From: Cyanoderma ruficeps
Taxonomy: Eukaryota > Chordata > Aves > Passeriformes > Timaliidae
Direction of reading: 5' to 3'
NCBI GenBank assembly: GCA_008694505.1
Contig: VZDJ01000594.1
Location: 7,569,746 to 7,633,745, forward strand
Length of the DNA: 64,000 bases
A program made the translations under genes and the position numbers. The first letter of the stretch is position 1, and each line of letters opens with the position of its first letter. The notes below the pieces were generated by a model. The model saw only the letters and a list, made by a program, of their open reading frames with translations, searched no databases and was not told where the DNA came from. Positions 12,001 through 24,000 of this stretch are shown here, one piece after another.

Positions 12001-15000
12001 CTGTCTGATAGTCTCCAGCAGCACTGCCCTCGGATGGGAGCAGAAGTTAAAATGACACCAGGCTGGGTCCCTGTGTGGCTTTTGCTTGGGCCTCACGAGT
12101 GCTGGTGAGGGCAACGTTGCCTTCCTGACAAGAAAAGCTTCCAGGGGACTTTAAAAGCTCCAGAAAAAGGAAGGAGAAGTGATGTGTGGGTGATATTTTC
12201 TGTAATATTTCTGCAGGACATTATAGAAAAGCCTGGGGGTGGGGGGGGCAGTTAGAAGTGAATTTGCTGATGCTGGGATTTAGCATTTGGGATCTGTAGT
12301 GCAGACAGGGTAGCTGGGGACATTTCAGCACTGCAGGGTTGCAGGAGAGGGGATGGAGAGGAGGTGTGAGTGCTCAGAGAGCTGTGCAGTTACGGAGATT
12401 CATTTTGGCTTAGTTTTATTGATGTTTACTAAAAACAGTAAGAAAGAAATCCCTTTGGTAAATGCTTCTGGGACCCGTCAGCTGGTGCTGCCTTCACTCT
12501 GCCCTGGGCCTGTGGAGGCTTTTCCCACATTAACGCTTGGAGGGACACTGCTAGGGCAGAATATAAACGAGCTGTCAAGCAAGAAAATATGGCTTTGTTT
12601 GGGTTTCTCCTCAAGAAAGGCTGTCAGCACACAGGGGCTGGGGCACTGGAGGTTCAATCTTCACTGGATAGATGGATGGGTGCATGGATTGAGATTTTAC
12701 TGGATAAAATAACAGCATGGTTATGGGTTTTTTAGCAGTATGGTTAAGTCATGGCTTATCCCTGCTGGAAGTGGAATTTTATATAAAAGTGTTTTTCAAC
12801 AAGGATTTTTTTTAAAAATTCAGTTGCTTAAAGCTGTTTAAAAACAAAAGTTAATGACAAGACATTCCAGAAGCTGCCCTGAGCCCTGGGCTGGAGGTTT
12901 TCAGACAGCACAGGTGGTCCCATGGATCTGTGTGGTCTCTGGGATCTGTGGATTGAACCAAACTGCCCAAGAAGGATGAGTAAGAAGCTTAGGATTTCAT
13001 GGGATTGAGCTGGTGATCTGGGAGCCTGCACCTCCCCAGGGAAATGTTTAGGACACCAAAACTAAGAGGCTGTAAACCTCTTGATAAGCAGAACAATATC
13101 CTGTCCCTGCACTGTGCAGGTTTTATCCCAGTTTTGGGTACTCCATATGCATATATCCTGTGGTTTTGGAAAGGATCACAGATATCTGTGTACTCTTTTA
13201 TTTTGGAGAACCTGTTTCCTTACTTTAGGGTACTGCTTTTAAGAACAGTAACTGGATTTTTTTTTTCTTAATGGCATCTCCTAGCATCAGGCTCTGGGAT
13301 GGTGAAAAAAAGTGTAGGAAGCAAAAATGGCCTTCAGCATCCTCCGAGGTTTTACAGGTCCTGGAGGGGAGGTGGTGTGGAAGTGCAGAGTGTTTCTGTG
13401 TCATAAAGCAGAGCTGCATGCAAGGTGCTGTGGTGTGGCACTGGAGTGTCTGAGGACAATGCTAATGTCCCCAGCCCCATGGGCACCACTGCTGGAAGTG
13501 GCCAGGGGGGCATTAACCACGTGGACCTTGGCATTCACAGCTTGCAGGGGCTGCTGCTGGCATTAGACCCCCATCACTTTTCTTGAGCTGACATATTAAA
13601 GCTCTAGGCACCTTTGTTGCCTGCATGGATCCTTCCTATTGTGGTTAAAGTGGCTGAAGGTCCTGTGGATTGCTGTCCTGCTCTGCCTGGGGCCCAGGGG
13701 GAGAGGGTGAGGAGCAGAAGGACCAGAGCAAGGCACTGCCAGGGAATGTGTCTGTGGGGTGATGCATCCAAACCAACCCCCACAAAAGGGTGAGAGGCTC
13801 TGGCAAGGCTTCTGCACCTCTTCTCTTCCCCCTACAGCCTCTCTTGCCACCCTTCTTAATCCAGGCAGAATAATTCCTTGTATCGATATAGAAAAAAATT
13901 AGCAGAACAGGGTTGACTGCATGTGGTTAAAAACCTCCTGCATTTTTCCTGCACTTAGTGCACACGAGGGACCTTCCCCGGGCAGTATTATCAGCGTGTT
14001 TACGCTCAACTGACCCATCTCAAGTACGAATTTTTTTAAATCCCATTTCAGCCCCCCCCCCGCTCCCCCCCCGCCTTGAACTTCTTCTTTCAGAGCAAGA
14101 ACAAGGAAGGAAATTGAAAATCCCAGAGAGCCCTGGACGGTCCAGATTTAGGGCTTTAGCTTTTGTTCGCACAAGCTCACTTGGCTCCCAACCGGCCTCC
14201 ACCCATGATCACGACATCCGCAGCAGCCGTTCAAAACAGAGCCCGGAGCCCGGCCCCGGCCGGGACCGGAGCCGCCCCCGGCCACCGCTGCCCCGGCTCC
14301 GCTCCGCGCTTCTCCCTGCCTTGCTTCCTAACCTTTTCCTACAGCCCGCGAGGAGTTTGCAAAGGCGAGATGAGTTTCTTTCCTCCCCTCCGGCAGCCTC
14401 GGATGATGTTAAGATTATGCAACGTTAACAGATGTGGGGTTTATAATTATAGCTGCCTGTCCTCGGGAGGAGCCTGCTTTAGCTCCACGCGCGCTCCGCT
14501 CGGCATGGGACGCTCCCGGGGTGGCCCTCAGCCCTGACAAAACAACCGCTGCATGGGCGGCTCCGTTCCCATTCTACCGGGAATGCTCCCCAGGGAATGC
14601 CCACCCTCCCGAGGAGGCACTGCTCCGGGTGAAGGGCCGCTCTGCACAGCCAATCGACTGCTCTTGGCTTTCCTTCTGTGGGAACTCTGATTGAATTTGT
14701 GTTCCCCAGTCAGGAAAGTATTCTTCTGCCCCTCGAGGGGAAAAAATCCCATCTGTAGGGAAGCAGTTGGGCTGGGATAACTTGAGGCGTGCCTTGGCTG
14801 GCTGCACTCTCCTGACAAACGCTGCCTGTGGGGATGCTGCTCTCCTGGCATTAGCAGGATACACCCGTCCTCCCTCCCTGCCCTAAGATGTCTGGGTCCG
14901 ATCACAATCACTGCAGAAAACTTGCATTATTGTGCATTTAGGTGTTGTGCTGACCCGTGGTTGACTTGTGAGCATCACCTAAAAGCTGCCGTGGTAGCAG

Positions 15001-18000
15001 CCATCTCTGCAACAGGGCAATGCCTACACTGTATCAGGGATGGAGACAGAAAATTGTTGGCCCAAAAGAGATTTTTCAGGAGTCTCACAAGGTAGATCTC
15101 CAACTGGGCTGCCAGGGGCAAGCCCAAAGCCTTGGGAAATCAGCTGGAACTTGATCTGTTTGTCCTGGCTGAGCTATATAACTCGGCTCACAGCAAGCCA
15201 CGGAGTTGTTATGCTTGCAGAGAAAAAGTAACTCCGAGCTTTGACCTGTCTGGTGAGCATCACTGCTAGTTTTAACTGGGAAGGAAAACACCAATCCAGT
15301 GGGTGGCAGGGTTTTGTGCTGGAAGTCAAAAATTTTTCTCAGTGGCTGTGGTTTTGTGAAGTTAAGCCATGCAAAGCTGTTGGCAGCTTAGGATGTGACA
15401 AAATTGTTAGTGACAGATCAGTACCTCAGCTAAAGGGCCACTCTGCTTTAAGCCTTTAATGCATCGGGGGAGGCCAGATGGTCCCGTGGGGATTTTTTGG
15501 GAAGTTTGGTCTGGTCCATTCTCTCCAGAGGAGGGTCGTCTTTGAAGTCTTAATTTCTGCAGGCAAATCAAAGAGGATATTGTGGTTATCTTGCACTTCT
15601 GGCAGGCTTGATGGATGTGAGAATTCACATCTATTTTGTTGAACAACACAATTTTTTTGGGTTTCCTTACTACATGCTGTGGGTTGGATTTTCCAGCATG
15701 GCTCATGCTCTGCACCCACTGAACTGGGGAGCTGAGCACAAGGTTTTCCTCCCCGCACCAGGACCTGGCATAGTTTGCAGGGCAGAGTGAAAAATGCCAG
15801 CTGACTCTAAAAAGCTTGTGTAAATAATACCTTCTCATTCAGCCCCTCCACTGCCTGGCTGCACTCAAAACCAGGTTTGCTGGCACCCACAATAAGGGGA
15901 AGGATTTTGCTTCAGTTTATTCCCAGCAGCTCTGCAGAGCCAAAAGAGGATAGAGAAAACTCTGAAGTAGATTTGCAGGGCTACCAACCACCAGATAAGC
16001 AAACAGCAGTGTTTTACTTTTGAACTGGTCCCATTCAATCAAGGAACATAGCTGAAGGCACTGCTTGCTGGCATTTCCAGGGTTACTTTTTAAGAAGAGG
16101 CAATGAAATATCTGCTGCAGTGTCATGCTGTATATTTTAGCCTGCCTGTCCAGAGCCCTTGTTGACAAATGAGTTGGCAACCTGAGAAAGCAGATTTCCC
16201 TCTGTCTATCCTCATACCCCGAGGGTTTCTTTAAGCATCTGCTGCTTTGCCTTCTCTCCATGCAGCAAAGTTCTGGCCACAGGCTTTCCAGTCAGCATGG
16301 GCTGCACAGCTGAGAGCTTTTAGTGAGAGGAGGATGGAGAGAAATTCAGTGCACTGCCCTCCAGCTCAGCCACATTTTTCAGGGCTGCTATAAATGGACT
16401 TGTGGGCTACAATTACAGGCAGGGTATCGGTTTGCAAATGAGCCTAGCAAGCATCCCCTGCTACTTCCCATGCCCTTGTCCAACTGGTGAGGACCAGAAG
16501 CTTGTCCCATGAGACAGGAGGTGGCTCACAGCGGGCTCTGGGTGGCAGTGGCTGCTCAGCATTGCAGCCGCTGTGAGGGCTCCCAGCAAAGGTACTCTGG
16601 GGGCCCACATGGGACTTAGACTTCCAGGATGAAATACAGACTGTCCTACCTACGCCTCTATTTTTTGGTGAGTTCCCACTGAAACTATTGCAGGTGAATA
16701 GAGGAGACCGCTTCTGAAATTGCCACCTCTGTTGTGGCAGGTACAGCAACTGCAGAGAAGACATAGAGGACAATGAGGAGGTGTCCCCCAGGTGTTTCTC
16801 TTGAACATACAATTTTCTTACTGAAGATGTTTGAAGACCCAGAACAGGTTTAACCTTCAAAATCAGAGCTTTTGGGCAGAGACTGACTGCCTTTGGCTGC
16901 TGCCTGTGGATGCCATGCACATGACAGAGACTGAATTTTGGTTCTACAGAAGATGGGCAAAGTGGGGACCTTGCCCTTTCAGATTTGGACTTGCTTTGAC
17001 TTGTGTGCTTTGAAGGTCATCTGAGGCTGCAGTGCCAGCCAAGCCTTGGGACTGTGACATGGCTGCTGGCTTTTGTGTGAACTGATATGCAGGGAAATCC
17101 TCACAGCCCTGGGTGGTACCATAAGGGCTGAAAACCCTGAAAACCTTGATTCCCTGGACCACCAGTCATGCACAATCTTCTTCTTTATCTTGTTTCTCAC
17201 ATTTCTGGTCGGCATTAATGTTAGAAATGCCAAAATATTTCATCACCTTGGGGTGCTTTGTCAGCTGGGTGGGCTGTATAATCCACACCATACGTTTATC
17301 TCCTCTGTCCCCAGTGCCTCATGGGGGCTGGATGGGTTATACTGACCCTCCTGATTGCCCTGCAGTTTTCAGCCAGCTCTCTGAAGGTGATGGGATTTAA
17401 GGTCAGGTGTCCAGCAAACACTGGCCAAGTGGAGAGAGGGGAAGAGCTGTGGGGCCCTCTCCCCTCCCATCTCCCATCCAGAATGGGGCACATGGGCTGT
17501 GCTGGGCTGTCAGCTTCAGAGCCCTTCACACTCCTCCCATGGACTCTACACTGCGAGTATTTCCATCAGTCGTTTGTTTAAGACTTTCTTTTTGCTCCTT
17601 TCAGAATTTATTTCTCCTAACACAAAAAAAGTCCTGAGGGCGCCGAATTGGTCTTTTGCAAAGAGGTGGGTTTTGGTATTTGGTCCTAGAGACCAATCTA
17701 GTTTCCACTGGTGCAAATCCAAAAATAAATTTCATATCTGTGTTTTGATTATACAATATTTTTCTCTAGTGTAAGTAAATGAGCTCAGAGCTTGGCCTTG
17801 GTGTTACTGCAGTGAGCCTGCACATCGGTGCTGATGGGATCTAAGCTCTTTTCTTGTCTTTCCTTTTAGTCATTGAAAGCAGCCATCAGGAGAGAAGTTC
17901 AAGCACAGAGATAAGGACTCCTGGTGCTCCTGTGGAGCTGGTGACGATGCTGGCTGGGAGCAGCGAGTGGGCATCCCTGCTTGCCAGGCACAGGGCAGTG

Positions 18001-21000
18001 CCAGCAGCAAGCAGGGTCACAAGGCACACTGCCCCCCTTGCCAGTGGTGGAGATGTCACCCCTCCAGGAGCAGGATCCCCAGAGAACCCATCTGCTGGGA
18101 CAGTGACCCATCTACTCACCCACAGCCATCCTCCTGGTGAGTTTTATGGATGTCAGAGTCCCTGTTAGCTGTTCCCAGCCCGTGGACTGAGCATAGCCAG
18201 TGTGTTAGGAAGTATTCCTGCCTCACAGCTAGAAATGCAGATTTTTGAGGGAAATCCAATCTCAGGAAACCTGGGGTTTGTTTTTTAACATTACAACGAA
18301 GATGATTCTCAGGAGCTGCCATTGTTTTTCACCACCCAGCAGTACCCAGGCAGTGCTGCCCATCCACTGAGCTCAGGGGCTGTGCAAAGAGCAGAGACCC
18401 CCAGGGGTCCCCACCTTCCTCCCAGCAGGAGCTGAGCCCCATCACAAGCCCAGCCTAGGTTATAAGAACTCAGCTTAAGGATCCCTGACCATCTGTGATG
18501 ATGATTTATGGCTGAGGTCATTACATGGAAGTCTTGCAGGTGAACACTTACTTTTGGGCTTGTTCATAATCTTCAGTCGTAAGTAAGCCAGTGTACTCTT
18601 TTACACATGAACTTTAAATCAAGGACCCTTTCTCACAGCAGCAAGACAAAGCTGTGCTGATTGCCCTGTCCCCACCTCAGTTTTTTTCTTAATATCCCCA
18701 GCTGAAATAAGATGTAAGCATAGAGGTTTTCTTTAATTTTTTTGATCCTTTGGTTTTTTTTCTGCTTAGGGACTAGAATGTGGAGCTGGCATGCCCAGGC
18801 TGCCAGCTGTGGGCTGTTCTGGCACCAGCTCCTTACTGCCTTCTGCATTTTTAATGTCTCTAAAAAAACCCTGTTTCTTTTGCCATGCACAAATGAAGAC
18901 AATGTTTAAAATGCCATTATTTTTTGGCTACAGAAACCCAACAGTTCCAATCAATCCCTCCTGCAGTTAAGCTGTGCTCTGTTAAACAGAGGAAACATGA
19001 GGGATGCAGCTGTGACCCTTCCTATTGCATGTGGTAGGGCTGGGTACCACTGCAGGTGATGCTGCTGCCACCCGACACAACTTTTCCAGAGGAACATGAC
19101 TCTCTCCCTGTTGCTTTCCAGACCCTGGAAGCCATCACCATGCTGCAGGCAGCCAGGGGAGAGGAAAAAGGACTCTGGCTCCTCCCACCACCCCTGCAGC
19201 TGCTGAAGGGATGCCACCAGGCGCAGAAGCCATCAGCACCTATTCGGCTGAGGGGACACAGGGAGGGCACCACGAGGTCTGGAATGTGTCAGGGTTTAAC
19301 AACACTGTGAGGACAGTGCTGCTAGCTTCATCTTCAGAATCTCATCACCCAGGTGAGCCAACCCAGTGCGGCCTAGGAACACTGGGAAGGTGTTCCAACA
19401 CCTGGGAACAAGGTGAATGCTGTTGCCCAGAGCAGTCAGCATTGGTTGAGCCTGGTTGTCCTGTGTTGTAGAGCTTAGTGGATCCAGCACTCCATCCTCA
19501 CTGTGCACTCAGGGCAGTTTTCTGACTTGCTTTGTGCACAAGGATGGAGAGAAGAATCCCTGTGGCTTCTCCTGGTATTCAAAATTCTGAATTGCTTGGT
19601 GCAGCTTCCAGGCACAAAGTTTCTATAGGCACAGTACAGACAGAGGGGCTGAGGGGAAGGGTGGCAGTGTGGAATGTTATGCAGGCAGTTAATCCCATCT
19701 CTGGGCTCTCATCTGCTTTCCCCCTTTGCCTTGCAGGCACTGACAGCCTCTCTCAACCAGTGAGCAGCTGGGTGGGCACAGAGCTGGGCAGCAGCCCTGC
19801 CATGGGCACTGCAGCTGCTTCACCCAGCCCCTCGGGGAGCAGCCCCAGCATTGCCCTCCCTGGCTCCCTGGGACAGCCCCAGGCTTCCTCCCAAGCTTCA
19901 AGCGCCCAGACTGGAGCAGAGCACATCATGCAACACCCCAGGGGTGTCACGGGGAACTCCACCAGCCCTTTGCTAACAGCAGCTCCTCCCACGGACAGTG
20001 CTTTTGGAGGTGAGCTTGGCTGGCCTTTGTTTCATAGTTTTAAAAAGCCATTTCATAGTATTTGCTTTCTTGAAGCAGAGGAGATGCTCTGTTTTGCATG
20101 TGCTCTGTTTTTTATTATTTGGATGGTTAGCTGAAATTCCCTGCTGAAAGCAGGAAAAAGCAATGGAAAAAAATAATTTGATCCAATCCCCTCAGCATTT
20201 TCCACTTAAAAAACCCCAAAGTCCTTTGGATGTTATCACAGTGTTTTCTGCAGGGTGGATGTCTGCAGCTGTGAAATATCTTCACTGGGCCAGTGCCAGC
20301 TGCAGGGCAAGGGCAGCTCAGAGCCCCATCTGACCTGTCCCATGTGGTGACAGAGCGGGGTGGGAGGTTGGGAATCCACACTTGTGGCCACATGGGGTGG
20401 GTGTGCCCTCAGATAGACAGGGTGAGACGCCTGTGCTCAACAACTTACTCAGGGCAGCAAACCTGAGATCCCTGGGCTCCATGATTTCCCCCTGCTTGCT
20501 CTGCAGCAGCCAGTTTCTGGAGTTCCCAAAAACAGAGGCTTTGCCCAGCTTGACATGACTACTGAAAACCTCAGTGTTGCCAAATCCTTATCCCGTGTCC
20601 AGGGCTTGTCAGGAGCAAACACAGCTCCACTGACACATTCTCACACTGACACATTCCCATCCTCTGTCACAGCTCTTGGGAGCACCACTGGACCTGCAGG
20701 AGACCTGATATCCAGTACTGAGGGACAGTGCCCTGCTAAACCCTGGGATGTGTAGTGAGCTGCAGGCTCATGTGGGAATGTGGCTGTGCTTAGGTTTCCT
20801 CCCTTTGCTGTTTGATGCTGTGCTCGAGCCACACACACAAAAAAAAAAGAAAAAAAAAAAAGAGAGAGAGAGACAAAAGAAAAAAACCCTGAGCCTATTT
20901 TCAGCAATATCAGAGCAAAGGTGGGATTTAAGGGCAAATCCCTGCAGTCCTTGCCCTGTGGGGTTTCCTGCTGTCTGGGCCATGCCACTCTCTCAAAGCC

Positions 21001-24000
21001 TGGCAGCAAGCCCTGGGTTTTGTGAGAGGTCTTCCTGCGGTGAGGGGAGTCATGCCATTCCAAAAGGCCACTTTGTCCAGATTGAAAACTTCCTATGCTT
21101 AATATCTGTATGTGCGCCGTAAGCATCTGGGAGGAAAATGGATCCATCTGTTTATAATTTCATCTGTATAAATCCATTTTTTTTTATTTTTCTGTAGCTG
21201 TTGGAAGCAGCTACCAGCCATCCAGCAACTCAGCTACGGAGAGGTTCGGTTCAGATTTCCCCACCACCAGCACCTCCATTTCCACAACAGCCACCAGGGG
21301 TGGAGGGAGGACATTAAAGTCTCTGCCAGCCAGCACCAGGCTGGTCACCATGGCAGACATTTCCACCTCTGGGACTGAAATCACCAGCTCTTCAGCCCAG
21401 AACCAGACCCATGGGATGCCTGTGGGTGCCCAGGGTGATGAAGGCAGAGGTGTCACAGACCCATTGCTCACAGGCTTGCCATCTGCTTCAGAAAGTGCTT
21501 CCACAAGTGAGTTTTTATAGATAGCTATATACCTCAGAACTCTTATTTAAAGACTCTTTATTAACAAAATAGATCCTTTTTATTTTAAAGAAAGGAGGAA
21601 TAATATTGTATTTGGCACATTCTGTACATTTTAAAACATTTCACAGGAATGAAAGTATGGATAAATATTATTCTTGTTGGAAGGGGAAGACAGATTTTCC
21701 TTGAAAACTTCCAGTTGAATTTTGCAAGCAATAACTTCAGCAGTTCCTATTTAGAGACCACTTTCCCCCCAACCCCGTTAATAATTTCCCAGTGTTAAAT
21801 ATTTCCTGATTGAATATTCACACATACATTGTCTACATCTACTGATAGCGGGATGAAACCTGCCCAGCAGTTTTTATTTATGTTTATGCGGCTTTATCTT
21901 TCCCTTCTCCTTTTTCAGCTTTTGGCAGCAATTATGAACCCCCCAAGAGCATCCCAGGCGCAGAAGAGTCAACACTGCGCTTGGACATCCAGGGTGCTGA
22001 CATGTCCAGCATGGCAGTGGGGACACCGATGTCCCCAGAAGATGGCCACACAGCTGGGGTGACAAGGGACTCTGCCACCAGCACCAACCCCACAAGCTCT
22101 TTGGGCGGGACCTTCTCTTCCTTGAGGACTGGGACACATCCTCCCAACAGCTCACGGGAAGCCACCGATCTCCCAGGCTCTCCTGGGGGTCCTTTGCTCA
22201 CAAGCTCCCTCTCTGCCTCTGAAGGTCCTTTCCGAGGTAAATTTGTTAGTCTGAAAGCTGCCTGCCTTGGGGCTGGGTGAGATTTCACATCCCTGTGTTG
22301 TTTTTCTTCAGATAAGGTCATCAGTCATTATTGGATGTTTTTATTACTGGCTGCACTGAGCTGGCAGTGGGTTGGGTGGGAAGGGGGAGAGTGGAACTCA
22401 GCTTTGGGTGAAAGAGTGGAAGACATTTGATGCCCTCATTATTAATGAAACTCCAGTCCTGGGAAGAACATTGGTAAGAAATTTCCCTGCCAGAGACACT
22501 TGCTAGGGTTTTGCAGCTGTCACCTGGTGATATATCTGCCCTGCAGGCTGGTCTGTAGGACATGGGTTTGAGATTTTTCATGGCTTTTTGTTAGGCACCT
22601 GTACTTAAGAGATTCACCTCTTCCCAGAGAAACACCTTCAGTTTCTCAGTGGGGAGCGTAGAAATGGGTGCTGAGCAAACAGTCGTGTGTATAGCTCAGT
22701 ATGCATAAATCAAACCTGGTTTTATTGTATCCTAGGTGTCAGAAGCAGCCACAGACCAGGGGCAGAGAAGATCTCCCTCACTTCCTCTGGGTACACTCCC
22801 ATTCCAGCCACATCCAGCAGTGGTGGGAGGCCGCCCAGGTCTGCCTCGGGCGGCAGCCACTGGACAGCAGCCAAGGGCTCCACGTCCAGCAGTGCCATGT
22901 ACAGGACCTTGGACACAACCCAATCCTTGTCCACATCTTCTGTGAGAGAAACCTCCAGCGCTCAGGGGTCCAGAGGAATGACAGATTTCACTGAGGTGGC
23001 AGACTCTTCCCTAACACACTCTCGCTCACCATCGGAAGGTCCTTCCCCCGGTGAGCTCACGTTAGAATTGAAATATCATTTTTTTTACCAGCCAAAGGAG
23101 GACTTCCTGCAGCTTGCACTTGCCTGAATCTTTCTTGTGATGTAGAATATACTGTTTGGAAGGATGCAATGTGATTTTGTGTCTGAAATTATTCAGCTCC
23201 TTCTTGACCAAAAAAACGTGCTTTAGATTTTTTACAGAAAGGGCACATGTGTGGAAAATTTCATTATGCCAAGAAAAATAATTAACTTTCAAATCACAGT
23301 CCTTCTTTTACTATCTTCACTTGCTATCTCCATGTTACAGACAAGAAAACTAAGCAAGTGAGGATTAGATCATGTCCCTGTGATCCCAGGGATCAGTCTT
23401 CAGTTCCTACCTTCTGTCCTACTTCTTGGATCGTGCTGCTTCCCAGAATTTGAACCAGGTCAACAAATTGAAAGCAACTTTGAATGAGGTCCTTCATGCT
23501 TCACAGCCCCACTGTGGTTCTGAAGGGGTCTGATCCCCCTGATCCTGTTTCTTCAGACTTCTCTAAGACCTTCACACTGCCCAGGGTAGTGCCTTGTCTG
23601 AACTGATTTCCAGGCTTTTCTGGGTCATCACGATATTTGTTCTAGCACCATGGAGTGCACTCAGGCACATAATGGTGAAATCAAGTGCACAGCATTAGTA
23701 TTTCAACAGTTTTTGTATAATAGCACTTTTGTCAGTGTCACACTGTTTTTTAGAAGACAAATTTTTGTAGGAAGGATTTACATCTTTGGAAATTGACATC
23801 TTCTCATGTTTTCTACTTGTGTTTGTGTACTTGCTGCCTCTGGGTACTATTGGAAGAAAGCTCATTTTTATTTATAGTTTCATATGTGTAAAAATGTAAA
23901 TTGTTTCTTTGTCACATTTTAGCAACTGGAAGCCATGTGCCATTCAGCATCCTGTCAACAGAGAGAAGAACCAATTTCTCCACCACCAGCACTTCAGTTT

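Larger units (their letters stand above)
60..17869 (+). other. HEG1 intron 1 (17.8 kb)
   Basis: No coding exon is supported here. I looked for phase-1 acceptor/donor pairs around open Ser/Thr-rich stretches and found none convincing. Single-base and three-base N gaps lie at 3011 and 11895-11897. Two GC- and CpG-rich patches stand out (about 10010-10220 and 14030-14540), and a possible ancient MIR fragment lies near 2576-2612. Further small 5' mucin exons could be hidden here and would need transcript data to find. Confidence 0.6.

Noticed and set aside
21211..21504. Minus-strand ORF that resembles another minus-strand ORF at 23912-24247
   Set aside because: Both are antisense shadows of the duplicated HEG1 exons D and G. 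Their similarity comes from the sense exons.
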